A stretch of DNA of 64,000 bases from Tubulanus polymorphus (Eukaryota > Nemertea > Palaeonemertea > Tubulaniformes > Tubulanidae), in assembly GCF_964204645.1 (NCBI RefSeq), contig NC_134031.1, positions 21,559,277-21,623,276 on the forward strand, written 5' to 3'. Each line of letters opens with the position of its first letter. The first letter of the stretch is position 1. The position numbers and the translations under genes are program-made. Positions 18,782-29,400 of the stretch are shown here, in pieces. The notes beneath the pieces are model-generated. The model was not told the origin of the DNA and ran no database searches. It worked only from the letters and a program-made list of their open reading frames with translations.

Positions 18782-20034
18782 TTAATACATAACACTATTT
18801 AATTGAGAATTTACAATATTTAATTGTGCGTCAGATATAATATAAATATGCATTTTGAAATTTAGGCTTCCTTTTTTCTTTGTCATGAATAATTGTATTC
18901 CATCTTAAGTGTTTTGTAATTTTTTTTCCAGAACCATGTAATGAATTATCCTCTGTTGTTCTAAAATCTAACCATAATGCATATTTATTGCCGGTATAAT
19001 AATCAATTTGATTAATATTACAATTTTCAGATGATTTCACTTTTTCATTCATAAAATGTTTTCTAATTTCTGGCCATTGATCTATCATTCTGATTCCTTG
19101 ACAAAATATTTTATTTGCTATTCCTTCGATTTTCTACTATTTCTACTTTTGTTATTTCAGGATTATAATAATTATCAACATTTATTGCGCCATTAGTATA
19201 TGTTGCAATGGTAAAAAATATTAATATACTTTCAATAGATCTTCTTGGGAAGTTAATATTCTCATTAATAATCTCATCATTTGCATTAATAGTTACGGTT
19301 TTAAATTTATCAATATAATCATATAATAATGAAAATCCTTGATTGTATTTAGTTTGAATTATACTTGAAATATTTTCATCAGTTACTGTATCATATTCTA
19401 AACATATATTCGATAATTTATAACTCATATCTTTATTAACGCTAGATATTACAATTTCATTAACAGGAGCAAATGTTATTTCGAATATAACATCTTCTTG
19501 AATTGCGTATTTATATAAAGGTGCATTATTATTTATCAATTCAAAGTCTAATGGAATTTTATATTTGCTTCCATATATACTTTTTATCAATTTATCTGTA
19601 GCATTAGTTAATATTGCATTATGTGCTTCTGATCTTAATTTATTTTTGTTTTCTGATTGCATGCCTTGAAATATCATATTATTTCCATTTTCTTTAGTTA
19701 ACCATAAATCTTTATAATGCATAAATAAATTATAATCATCTAATGAGAAAACTGTTTCTGGACCAATCTTTATTGTTAATTTTTTAATCAAATACCTTCC
19801 AACATTATCAACAACATAATTATTATTATTACCGATTACTTTTATATCGGCTGATAAAATAATACTATTTGGAACATAAAAAGTATTTTGTGTTAATCTA
19901 GGAATTCTAACATATAAAGTTTCATCAGGATTAATATTAGAAGGGTTATGAGTAATTATATGATGTGATCTTTCTGCTTTAATAGCATTAGATATTCTAT
20001 GATTCTTAGAAGGATTTATATTATTTCCACTCAT
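18782..20034 (-). pseudogene. Capsid-like protein (candidate major capsid), two frameshifts
   Basis: The 5' frame (20034-19111) carries the features of a recurrent invertebrate Polinton-associated protein: YVRIPRL, then FYVPNSIILSADI, NVGRYLIKKLTIKIG, and a QSE motif (GMQSENKNKLRS). Homology continues in another frame (19088-18831; ALWLDFRTTEDNSLHGSG) and then in a third, ending in VMY at 18782. The two shifts lie near 19120-19135 and 18840-18860, both at short A/T runs. Intact length would be about 415 residues, predicted mainly beta, fitting a jelly-roll capsid. The assignment rests on family memory and position, and a structure search would decide it. Broken either by decay or by assembly indels. 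Confidence 0.65.
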
Positions 20035-20052
20035 TTATTTAACAAAAAAATT
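20032..20052 (-). promoter_or_regulatory. Pre-ATG motif of the capsid-like gene
   Basis: On the minus strand the gene starts TAATTTTTTTGTTAAATAAATG: a T run, then TAAATAAATG. The same layout precedes four other genes of the block. Confidence 0.5.
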
Positions 20053-20054
20053 AA

Positions 20055-20780
20055 TTATTTAATTTTTATCATGTTTACTAATCCACCTTCACTATTTTCT
20101 AAAATGAAATTAACCCAACCATTATTGTTTTGTTGTTGTATATTATTATAATATTTTGGTAATTCATTCCAATTTATTGTTCTTATATCTGAATTTGTCA
20201 TTTGTATTTTTCCAAATTCTTTAGTATATAATATTCCTAATCCACCCATTGTTCCAATTTTTGCTCTAAAATCTTTATTTGCATTAATATTAAATTCATT
20301 ACATATTTTATAAAACTTAGAAAAATTAATATTATTATTCAATTCTTTAAAATATTTTGAACCTGGTAAAGGACATTCTAATTCATCTAATATTAATTTT
20401 ATTTGAAAATATGTATGAAATCTAAAAAGTGATAACATCAATGGTAAACTTGGTTTGTTTAAATGATCATTCCAACTAATTCCAAATCCTGTTGTTGCGC
20501 AATAAACAGCAAAATTTAATTGGTTATGCCAATACTTCATATTCGATTTTAATAACCATTGTTTTGCCTCATTTAAATTTTTGAAATTAATTGTATACCC
20601 ATGAAATATATTTTCCATCTTTACATGAAAATTATTACTTTCAGTAACATAAATATATAAATCAATTAATGAATTTAAAACTTCATTTCTATATGTAATA
20701 TCTTTATTAAAATCTATTGCTGGAATATTATATTTAATTGATGTATTATATTGGAAAGCTTTTGGAAAACTATCTACCAT
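20055..20780 (-). CDS. Virion-type protein of Polinton relatives, possibly shortened
   Basis: 241 codons. Residues about 85-130 contain WHNQLNFAVYCATTGFGISW followed by an HLN/LMLSLFRFHTYFQIK stretch and PLPG, which I recognise from a longer protein (about 400-600 residues) next to the capsid-like gene in invertebrate Polinton-like elements. Here the frame ends early, soon after NFILENSEGG, 20 bp before the next gene. It may be a natural short form or a truncation. A penton or minor capsid role is a guess. Confidence 0.6.
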   Translation of the reverse strand: MVDSFPKAFQYNTSIKYNIPAIDFNKDITYRNEVLNSLIDLYIYVTESNNFHVKMENIFHGYTINFKNLNEAKQWLLKSNMKYWHNQLNFAVYCATTGFGISWNDHLNKPSLPLMLSLFRFHTYFQIKLILDELECPLPGSKYFKELNNNINFSKFYKICNEFNINANKDFRAKIGTMGGLGILYTKEFGKIQMTNSDIRTINWNELPKYYNNIQQQNNNGWVNFILENSEGGLVNMIKIK

Positions 20781-20799
20781 TTATATAATAAAAAAATTA
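20778..20799 (-). promoter_or_regulatory. Pre-ATG motif of the 241-codon gene
   Basis: Minus strand reads TAATTTTTTTATTATATAAATG at the start codon, matching the shared layout of T run plus TAWATAAATG. Confidence 0.5.
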
Positions 20800-21221
20800 A
20801 TAATTTATTAATTCTTTTAATAATTTATCTTGTTCTTCAACTGTTATATGACCATTTAAACTTATTATATAATCTAGTGTATTTTTTAATTTATTAATTT
20901 CTTTTATATTTGTTTTAATTTTTTCTTTATTACTTTTTATATTTAATTTTGAACTTATACCGGTTAAAACACTTGAACTTAATCCTAGTACGCCAATTGA
21001 TATAGCTAAAGGTGTTAATGGACTGAATATTGCTACAAATGTTATTACAGAACTAATTGTAACCGAACCACTGATAATAAGATAATATATAATTTTACTT
21101 TTAAATATTTTTTCTTTTTAACTTTTAAGTCACTTTCAAATTCTAATATTTGTTTTTCTAAATATATTTTTAATTTAGTTTTATTTATATCATTAGGAAT
21201 ATTATCAATATTATCATCCAT
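20797..21221 (-). pseudogene. Small protein with long hydrophobic segment, frameshifted
   Basis: ATG at 21221 opens an acidic, helical start (DDNIDNIPND). The frame closes early, but after a one-base shift in the A-rich run near 21110 a second frame continues with a long hydrophobic stretch (about 45 residues, VTISSVITFVAIFSPL to GVLGLSSSVLTGI) and a charged tail to TAA at 20797. Hydrophobic segment plus coiled tails suggests a membrane-active virion protein. The family recurs in Polinton relatives with unknown role. Confidence 0.55.
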
Positions 21222-21243
21222 TTATTTAGCAAAAAAAATTACT
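21219..21243 (-). promoter_or_regulatory. Pre-ATG motif of the hydrophobic small gene
   Basis: Minus strand reads TAATTTTTTTTGCTAAATAAATG up to the start codon. Confidence 0.5.
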
Positions 21244-21595
21244 AATTAGTAAACTTATAAGCAACAAATATAACAATAACTGTTCCCCCTAAAATCCATA
21301 TTATTTCATATTTCTGTTGTTCTTTACTTGGGGTATAATAATCTGATAATTTAGGTTTGTATAGATGTAATTTTTCTTTATTGGTTACCGCGTTATATAA
21401 ACTCATTGCATCATCAACTGCTTTATTGTATTTCCCTAACGCTAAGTTATGTCTTTTTTGTTCTGTTAATGATCCATTTTTATCAATATGCTTAAATAAA
21501 TAACCACCGCCAGCTAATGCTAAAGCGTTAACAATTGCCGATCCAATAATAGTTATAACTGCAGAAGCCATTAATTTAATAAAATAACTATGCAT
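21242..21595 (-). CDS. Small protein with two membrane segments
   Basis: 117 codons and intact. An N-terminal segment (VITIIGSAIVNALALAGGGYLF) and a C-terminal one (IIWILGGTVIVIFVAYKF) are hydrophobic, with a charged middle containing LSDYYTPS. The DYYTPS word and the two-segment layout recur in small genes of invertebrate Polinton-like elements. It begins one base after the stop of the next gene upstream, so the two are tightly coupled. Function unknown. Confidence 0.65.
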   Translation of the reverse strand: MHSYFIKLMASAVITIIGSAIVNALALAGGGYLFKHIDKNGSLTEQKRHNLALGKYNKAVDDAMSLYNAVTNKEKLHLYKPKLSDYYTPSKEQQKYEIIWILGGTVIVIFVAYKFTN

Positions 21596-21817
21596 TTATA
21601 TGGGAGGAATATATTTTTGTTTTTCTAAATAATCAATAGTTAAATTAGATAAAGTAACTGCTAATGTTAATTTTAAAATATCATTGATATCAAATCTATC
21701 AACATTAACACTTCCCATTTTAAATTCTTTTTTTAATACCATTGAATAACTAACAGTTCCAACTGATAGTAATGCTCCATTATATAATCCAGTTATTATC
21801 CACTTATTATCACTCAT
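21596..21817 (-). CDS. Small 73-residue protein of Polinton relatives
   Basis: Intact. It contains YNGALLSVGTVSYSM, then FDINDILKLTLAVTLSN and TIDYLEKQKYIP, with two moderately hydrophobic helices. I recognise the pattern from equally short neighbours of capsid-like genes in related elements. It overlaps or abuts its neighbours on both sides. Confidence 0.6.
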   Translation of the reverse strand: MSDNKWIITGLYNGALLSVGTVSYSMVLKKEFKMGSVNVDRFDINDILKLTLAVTLSNLTIDYLEKQKYIPPI

Positions 21818-21837
21818 TTATTTATCAAAAAAATTAC
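21815..21837 (-). promoter_or_regulatory. Pre-ATG motif of the 73-residue gene
   Basis: Minus strand reads TAATTTTTTTGATAAATAAATG up to the start codon; the TAA within it also stops the upstream gene. Confidence 0.5.
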
Positions 21838-22094
21838 TATCATCAAAATATTTAGTTAACTTATTTATGATTAAATCAACATTTATTTCATTACTAGTTT
21901 CATTTGTATATATTTCAATTATTATTTTTTTAATATCATCGATGATAAAATCTTCATCTAATTCATAAAATCATAAAGATTCTCTAATTAAATTAGTAAT
22001 CTTATTAAAATACATCATTAATGTTAAATTCCATTTCTTTCTCATGTTTAAAATCAAACCCAAAACATATGCTCGGTCCAACAGTTATATTCAT
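21818..22094 (-). pseudogene. Broken small gene with in-frame TGA
   Basis: ATG at 22094 opens 29 codons (ITVGPSICFGFDF and so on) ending at TAA. A shifted frame continues NKITNLIRESL, meets TGA, then goes on with an acidic stretch (FYELDEDFIIDDIKK) to TAA at 21818. One frameshift plus one nonsense codon would explain it. The product would be about 90 residues, family unknown. Confidence 0.45.
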
Positions 22095-22114
22095 TTATAT
22101 AGTGAAAAAATTAC
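22092..22114 (-). promoter_or_regulatory. Pre-ATG motif of the broken small gene
   Basis: Minus strand reads GTAATTTTTTCACTATATAAATG up to the start codon. Confidence 0.45.
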
Positions 22115-22869
22115 TCTCTACATCTTATAACTAATTCATAAATTACAGGAAAGTTATTCAAATCAATTAAATATCCATTGTGATTTCTTATTTCTAATTT
22201 AAAATTATTAAATTGAGGAATATAAGGTTTAAAATCACATTCTGTTAAATTATAATTTATTTGAGTTCCAAATTGTTTAACATTTTTTAGCGGTAAAATA
22301 TTTAGTATACTAGAACTACAAATTGTTTCTTTAGTTGCTTCGAAAGTTTTTGTAGGCTCGATTAAATTGCAATAAATATAAAAGTGTGTAAAAGGTATTA
22401 TATTTGAATTACCATCTACGTTTCCTGTAACGGTATCTGGTACAATTCCTAACAGTTTAGCTATAGGTTTTTTTACCATAAATGCATGTTGACTTTCATC
22501 ATATACCTTTATTTTAATTTTATTTGTGCTATCACTTTTTATAAATCTAATTACAAATTTATCATCTCTTCTAATTTTCAACCGTGCTCTTCGATTAATT
22601 TCTTGAGCTAATTTATCTAAATTATATAATCCTGGTTTTGAAATTAGATGAAACCATTTATCTACATTTCTAATATGAATTAAAACAGTATTATCTTCAA
22701 TAGTTTTATCCGATATATTATAAAAAGAATTACATAAACTTATATTTACTAATTTTAAATCTACACAATTCTTGAATTCTCTATCTAATTGTACCAGTAA
22801 ATTATGAGATTTATAATTTGTAAGTTTTCTAGAATCAACAAATATTCTGTATTCTTTTAATTCTACCAT
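22111..22869 (-). CDS. Putative minor virion protein
   Basis: 252 codons and intact. It opens with EYRIFVDSRKLTNYKSHNLLVQL and then has alternating beta-type segments, including FYNISDKT and HIRNVDKWFHLISKPGLYN. The layout (short strands early, a glycine-rich turn, a C-terminal strand series) resembles spike, penton or hexon-accessory proteins found beside capsid genes in Polinton relatives. No catalytic motif. I cannot name the family. Confidence 0.5.
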   Translation of the reverse strand: MVELKEYRIFVDSRKLTNYKSHNLLVQLDREFKNCVDLKLVNISLCNSFYNISDKTIEDNTVLIHIRNVDKWFHLISKPGLYNLDKLAQEINRRARLKIRRDDKFVIRFIKSDSTNKIKIKVYDESQHAFMVKKPIAKLLGIVPDTVTGNVDGNSNIIPFTHFYIYCNLIEPTKTFEATKETICSSSILNILPLKNVKQFGTQINYNLTECDFKPYIPQFNNFKLEIRNHNGYLIDLNNFPVIYELVIRCRE

Positions 22870-22886
22870 TTATTTTACATATTTTC

Positions 22887-23243
22887 TCATTCGAAATCTA
22901 TTTCATGGTGCCCTTTTTCATTCTTACCTGTATTGTATATGAAATAGAAATCTCCAGAACATAATTCTTCTAAATCTTCACTTGATAATCTATGAAATCT
23001 ATCTGGTAAATATGTTCTGAATTTATATGTATTTCCTTTTAATCCTTCATATTCTAAGTGTATAACTAATTTATCTCCATATTTGTTAGTAACTGTATCA
23101 ATATTTGTAATTAGATATTTCTTATGGATTATTAATTCTTTTAACTTCTTAAATTTATAATCTACTGATTTGACATTTGAAGTATCTTTTATTCTATCTA
23201 GAAATGATTTGTTGTTCTCACTGTGTGCTTGTTTACTCTCCAT
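22887..23243 (-). CDS. Small OB-like protein beside the polymerase
   Basis: 118 codons and intact. After a polar start the core reads LIIHKKYLITNIDTVTNKYG and then strands ending YLPDRFHRL, followed by a tail with YNTGKN. A beta-rich small protein with KYxITN..T.YGD and FLP/YLPxRF words recurs in Polinton-like elements and some viruses. An OB-fold single-strand DNA-binding role fits its place next to the polymerase but is inference only. Confidence 0.5.
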   Translation of the reverse strand: MESKQAHSENNKSFLDRIKDTSNVKSVDYKFKKLKELIIHKKYLITNIDTVTNKYGDKLVIHLEYEGLKGNTYKFRTYLPDRFHRLSSEDLEELCSGDFYFIYNTGKNEKGHHEIDFE

Positions 23244-23272
23244 TTTAATAACATATTTTTATTAAAATTTGA

Positions 23273-23771
23273 TTAACACGTTAGAATTCTTTTCATTATC
23301 TCGTTCTCTTTTGTCTCTTCTCTTTTAAATTTTAAGTATTCATCTAAATTGCAACCATAAGCAACTGTATGAATTCCATCATCTAAAATATATCTTTTAT
23401 CATCAAATGGGTTTAGACTTATCTTTTCAATTTCTTCAATAAACATTTCATGATCTTCAGATCTTAAACATCTCATCTTATGTTTTCTAACTTCTTCATT
23501 GAATAAACAATTGATGTAATCTTTGAAATGAATATTCTTTTCTACTACACTTTTGGTTATTCCTTTTAACTTTTTAGCTTCATGTTCTTTAGTTTTATAT
23601 GAATACATTTTAGATCTAATACCAATGAATTCAATCATTTCTTCGCCACCTAATTCATCCTTAAACTTCCCTGGAACTTTTTTATTATCATTGCTAAACA
23701 ATTCCTGATCTTTAGGATAATTACTGAAATCAAAATGATGTTTTAATGTTTTTAAATCATTAGTTATGTTA
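23273..23771 (-). pseudogene. DNA polymerase B, C-terminal segment split off by insertion
   Basis: The sequence after the catalytic core: KKVPGKFKDE, then GLRSKMY-like EFIGIRSKMYSYK, KGITKSVVEK and the terminal DDGIHTVAYGC, all typical of the thumb end of protein-primed PolB in Polintons. The frame is open back to the 9-bp target duplication at 23763-23771. Removing the insertion and one duplicate (9 bp, three codons) would leave the frame unbroken at this point, so the transposon alone causes this interruption. Confidence 0.85.
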
Positions 23772-24003
23772 CGGTTCCTGAACTTCGCTGAAAAAGCTGA
23801 AACACTAAAACGATGAAACGCTGAAATAAAAACGCTGAAATTTCAGGGAATTTCCGAAAAACGCCGAAATATCAGGGAATTCCCGAAAAACGCTGAAATC
23901 GTGCTAGGTACCGACAATACACGTTTTGAAATTCTTTCCGGTCCGGTGTCCGCTGCCGAGTCCTGAACCGTGTTTTAGACTCTACCTTCGGTTACAGAGA
24001 CAT
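23772..24003 (+). repeat. Left terminal inverted repeat of the MULE-like element
   Basis: Complementary to 26220-26451 over about 232 bp with scattered mismatches. The outer 130 bp consist of repeated, diverged words around GAAAAACGCTGAAAT and CAGGGAATT. Confidence 0.9.
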
Positions 24004-26219
24004 GCCTTGAGGTCGTTGTCATGTTTGACTTGATCGATTGCGGATTGCGTGGATTGTTAGATGTGTTTTTTGTTTTATGCGCATATACCGGTACGATCTA
24101 ACAATGAAGTTATCACTTCATTTGAATAAATTCTTAATTACAGTAATATCAATTGTCAATATTTTTTCTTATGTTTGGTGATTTCTTCCAACTTATCATT
24201 GCCAAGTCTCATACAAAAGTAGTAGTGAAAGTACAGCTAGTAAGGCTGAACCTGATAACCCAAATTAAGTGCTAGCATGAAACTTATGATTATTTAGATT
24301 CTATTTCAGTGTGAATAAAGGTTCAACCGTCATAGTATACTGTACTTAGCGTTACTACGATTGGGTGCCATATTTCTACAATCTCTACAAGGAAGGAGTC
24401 TTGGAGTGTCTCGTTCCCGGGTAGGCATCCTCGCTTGCCAGGGGACCAGTATCGCTCCCACACTCACTTCCACCAGCCCCCTGGCCTCACGACGCGCGAT
24501 TTCATTACCAGCGCTTTAGCGAATGACGTCATAGGCCTATATCAACACGCGACAATACTTCCGTTTTCGCTACGTGTTCGCTGATTGGTCCATTTACCGG
24601 GAAATTCCATAGATGCCCAATGTCATTTGTAACAAGCGCTGTGATTGGCCCGACCTGATTCTGGTCGGCTAGTAACGACTCGTGAGGTCAAGCGGTTCGG
24701 AGAACAGCTTTAGTGTAGCGGGTTCGAATCCCTTGACAGGTGAAGATGCCGGGTAGGGTACGGGGTAAAACCTGGTTTACTTTCTCTGTCTACTTGCTGG
24801 AGACTACTATCAGCAATGTATTGCATGCATTGATTTGTCTGGCTTATGAGAGTCGAACAACGTTTTCCCATACACAGGCTTGGCCTTAGTACTAGATGAA
24901 GTCTAGGCACTGCACATTGTGGATTGACTGGAACTCTAAACTCACAAAATTAAACGAGTCAACAAGAAAGATCCTATAATTTGACGTTTGTCTAATTATA
25001 TTATTTAATAGCTTAAAATAATACTTAACACATTCTACAAGAGTACACAAAAGAAATCAGTTCTTACATTATATCAGAATCAATAGTTCGCTTAACTCGG
25101 GCTTGAATTCTGGTTCCATTGCTTCATATTCTAATGAAATTCACTAGCATACCTTAGAATATCGCTTAGCTTAAGATAAAAAATTTGGTACCAGGAAAAC
25201 GAGGAAGTAAAGTGGGTGTACTGTACATCCGATATTGACTTATTTCTCTCTGGTTGAATCAAGTTATTACTGAAATAGCATTCGAATAGCCATTTTGTTT
25301 TTAAAAATTGTGTCGTTCAGCTATCCTGCTGCAAATTTCGCAGTTGAAGTTAACTAGTGCCAGCTGATTTCTCAGTATCTCAAATTTGCACATTCTTAGC
25401 CCGAGTCTAAAAATAGAAAAAAGTGCATTTAAAGTAGGAAATAAAAGAATAGTGGCTAATACACCCTGGAGATATAGCCTATGGGGTGGGCCTAGTTTGA
25501 AAGCACTGAGGTCCGAGGGAACAGCACTTTGTAAATAAATACTGAAATTAAACTTACAAAACACCCAATACTTGAGATTATGTACTTGACAAGAAGTGTG
25601 TCCAGCTAAGCAAATCAACTTTGTCTATGACTCCTCCTTTTATAGATACCGTAGTAGTCTAAAAATAAGAATCGGTACATTTTTCTAACAGTTGGTATGT
25701 CATTTTTTGAAAAAAAAAAACTTATTATTATCACAACACAGCAAATAAATTACAGTTGTTGAATGGTTTGCACGATTTAGATTAATTGGTTGATGCTAAT
25801 TAGTATGATCTATAAGTAGGGGCCTACTGCAAGTCATTGGCGTCAATCCATTCCATTCACGGTGAATTAAAAAGAGATTTAGTTAGATCCCTTTGTCCAA
25901 AAGCTGCATCATTAATATAACTAGCTGTCAAATTTAATTTACCTCCTTCAGAGAATGCCATAGTCCGTCGCCCATTAATGTGTTGACAAAAGAAAAGTTG
26001 CTTATAATCCTGTTTTATACATGGTCATGAACGATACGTCTTGCAGAAGTAAACCATATTCTTGGAATATTGAGCATAGTGTTTAAGTTGGCTTGCACGG
26101 TTTGTGAATGGGTTTTCCTCATCATGCTGCCTGTATGGATTAAAAATCCGGATTTCAAGCGAATTAATTTGTCCAACAAGTGGCCCTCTAGAAGTATACT
26201 CCACACATACCGCCCATGT

Positions 26220-26451
26220 ATGTCTCTGTAACCGAAGGTGGAGACTAAAACACGGTTCAGGACTCGGCAGCGGACACCAGCCCGGAAAATATTTCAAAAC
26301 GTGTATTGTCGGTACCTATCACGATTTCAGCGTTTTTCGGGAATTCCCTGAAATTTCGGCGTTTTTCGGAAATTCCCTGAAATTTCAGCGTTTTTATTTC
26401 AGCGATTCAGCGTTTCAGTGTTTCAGCTTTTTCAGCGAAGTTCAGGAACCG
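26220..26451 (-). repeat. Right terminal inverted repeat of the MULE-like element
   Basis: Inverted match to 23772-24003, from ATGTCTCTGTAACCGAAGGT inward to AGTTCAGGAACCG at the tip. Confidence 0.9.
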
Positions 26452-29400
26452 GTTATGTTATCATTTTTTATCTTTAATATGTAAGAATCTGTATCAAAAT
26501 ATAATATTTCTATATGTTTTTCTCCAAAAAGTGGTTGTAATACATTATAATAGAATTCATACATTAGTAATTTTGATAATTCTAAAACTGAAGCGCCAAC
26601 ATAGATTGGTTTATTAAATTTCATTGATGTTCTTCTCATTTTAACTGCAGCTAAATTTTCATCAAATATTCTGTTACCAATGAACTTAGGATGTGTTTGT
26701 AAATGTCTAATTCTTTTACCATTACTGACTAACTCAATATCATTTCTATTTCTAATATTTTCACAAGTCTTACCATAGAATGCATTATTCATTAACTTGA
26801 AGAAATCTTTCTCGAAATCAGTTTTAGCTTCAGTTCTCTGTTTGGTGTTAAAATCTATATATTTTTCTAACCACTTAGATTGACTAAATGAAATATATCT
26901 ATGTACTTTTTTTAGAACCATTCCTTGATTCAAATAAAACTTTAACATTCTATAATGTACTACATAATTATATTTATCTTCTTGAGTTACCATTAACTTT
27001 TCTGTATGAATATGATTTTCGGTTTAATTCTTTTTTGGTAATTTGATAATTCTTCATGAGTTACAGTTTTATGTTCTGGACAGTATGCTAGATTTCTAGA
27101 TTTAAATTTAATATGTTCAGGATATTCTAAATCTACAACAAAGAAGTAACCAGTATCTGAATCATCTGCAATATCTAGAATTCTTTTCTTCCAATCAAAT
27201 TTATCATTATTTTCATTCTGTAAAACTTCACTTATTTCAAATACTCCATAAGGTTGTGGTTCCATCATTGCTCAACCATACAAATTATTTGCATCTATAT
27301 ATAATAACTTATATCCGGGGTTATCATTTACATTGAAATATCTATCACCTAATACACCTGAAACTCCTCCTCTTATAGATTTTTCAGATAATAATAATTG
27401 ATCTATATTTGTTAACAAATCCATTTTTATATCTGTAAATTTTAATCCACAATCCCATGTTAATCCTGGACTTGAATAACAATGACAAGGATCAATATTA
27501 AAATATTTTAGGTTTACATCTCTAAACCTTTCGAATATATCGGTTAATAATAATACATCTGATTTTAAATATAAATCTACTAATTGCCCATGATTTTCTA
27601 TTTTGAAATGATTCCAAATATTCAATGTTCTATTATATACTTCATCTTTAACGTATTCATTTTTTAATTCATCATAGAATTGTTCTTTCAATAATTCAGT
27701 TATGTTAAAATCATTATGTGATTTATAAAATGAATATGGAATTGCGCCTTAATATCTCATTAATTGGAAATCATCATTATTTGGATAGTGTTGCTTTAAT
27801 ATCTTTAATTCATCATCAACTAATGATTTTGATAAGTTATCTAATGAACTATTTAAAAATCTATATGAATCTATAAATCTTAGGCAACCAAATTGGAATG
27901 ATATATAATTCTCAGATGTTTTAGCTAACATTCTAAATTTATAAGTTGGTATTTTATCTTTTGATCTATTTGAATTTAATCTTTCTATTTCATTATTAAT
28001 TTCTTCTATTTCATGGCATAACTGTTTGATGAATAAATGTGCATCATATCCTGATAGATTATGAAATATAACTGGTACAAAATTGATTTTCTTAGCTTGT
28101 AAGTTACAATTCTCATGCGCTGCGCCTCTAAACTTTCCATTCAAATGATCATGGTCTCTTACTTTTTTATCTTTATAATTAAATATCTTTTCACAATAAT
28201 AACATTTATCTGCAAACGCAAATTCTTCTTTATCTTCTTCTGTCATTATAATTTCTATATTTGTATTCTATAATTTACTAAATCTTATTTCATATTCAAT
28301 TAATAAGTCACAAAAATGATTGATAACATTTTCATTTCTATAATCATAATATTCACTTTCAATTAGTTCTGGTTAATCAGATTTAATATATAACCCGAAA
28401 GCTGCAGCTGATTGATGAATCTTTTTAATAGTATTTGTTTTTGGTGGTTCTTCAGAATAATCATTTTCATTAGAATTTAATTTCTTTCTTTTATAATATA
28501 TTTCTTTTCTATCTTGATCAGTTAATTCTTTATTTAATGATTCAAAATCTCCATATATTACAAATGGTACATTATTTTTGTAATCATATTTTTTGAATTC
28601 TAATATTTTATCCTTTTCGTTTGGTAAAACTAATTTACAATAATCATGATTTTCACATAATTGTTTATGATTTAATAATGTACTTTCATTACTGAATCTA
28701 TGTAAACATTTTCTACATAGATATATTTTATGGTGATCATTTTCTGATTTAAATAATAAATCGATTTGTTTAATCCACATATAATGATTCTCATAATATA
28801 GTATATCTATAACACCATTTGAATCATAATCTTTCGATAGATATAAAGGTTCTTATGTATAATGTTTTATATTGTTACCTTTTGTATTTGGTAATTTGAT
28901 TAAATCAAATACATTTATTCTTAAATTATTATCTCTTTCTATTTTTGGGATGTTTTTAATTATAACAGGATACTTATCCATCTTATAATTATTTTCAAAT
29001 TGTTTATAATTTGTTAATCTATAAGTATGTTTATTATAATCTTCAACTGGGTGTAAACAACTTATAAATGTCCATAGAAAACATTTATCATCTTCATTTT
29101 GTACATTTATTACAGCATTAGTTTTAAATGGTAGTTTAATATAACTCGATGCTTCAATATCTGGTTCTTTATAATATGATACATTATTTTCATCGATTGG
29201 TTTTGATTTAGTTAACTTATTATATTTTGTGTTATAAACATGTAAAGTCATAAATATTATTTCATCAAATATTAAACCAGATCCTTCAAAATATTTCTCT
29301 TCTATTTTAGTTTTTACTTCATTATAACATTTATCTAATTTATCATCTATATGTTGTTTTGAAATAATATGTTGTGAATGAGAATTTATATTATATATTG

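Larger units (their letters stand above)
23772..26451. mobile_element. 2.68-kb non-autonomous transposon, MULE-like
   Basis: Flanked by the 9-bp direct repeat GTTATGTTA (23763-23771 and 26452-26460). The ends are 232-bp inverted repeats starting CGGTTCCTGAACTTCGCTGA. Nine-base duplications with very long inverted repeats are usual for Mutator-like elements; other superfamilies cannot be excluded. The interior has no transposase-like frame, so it depends on a source elsewhere. It contains a GGTTCGAATCCC word near 24721 without a full tRNA. It has much higher GC than the host element. Confidence 0.85.

Noticed and set aside
24690-24740. tRNA gene inside the MULE-like element
   Set aside because: Only a B-box word (GGTTCGAATCCC) and a vague 3' half; no A box or cloverleaf.
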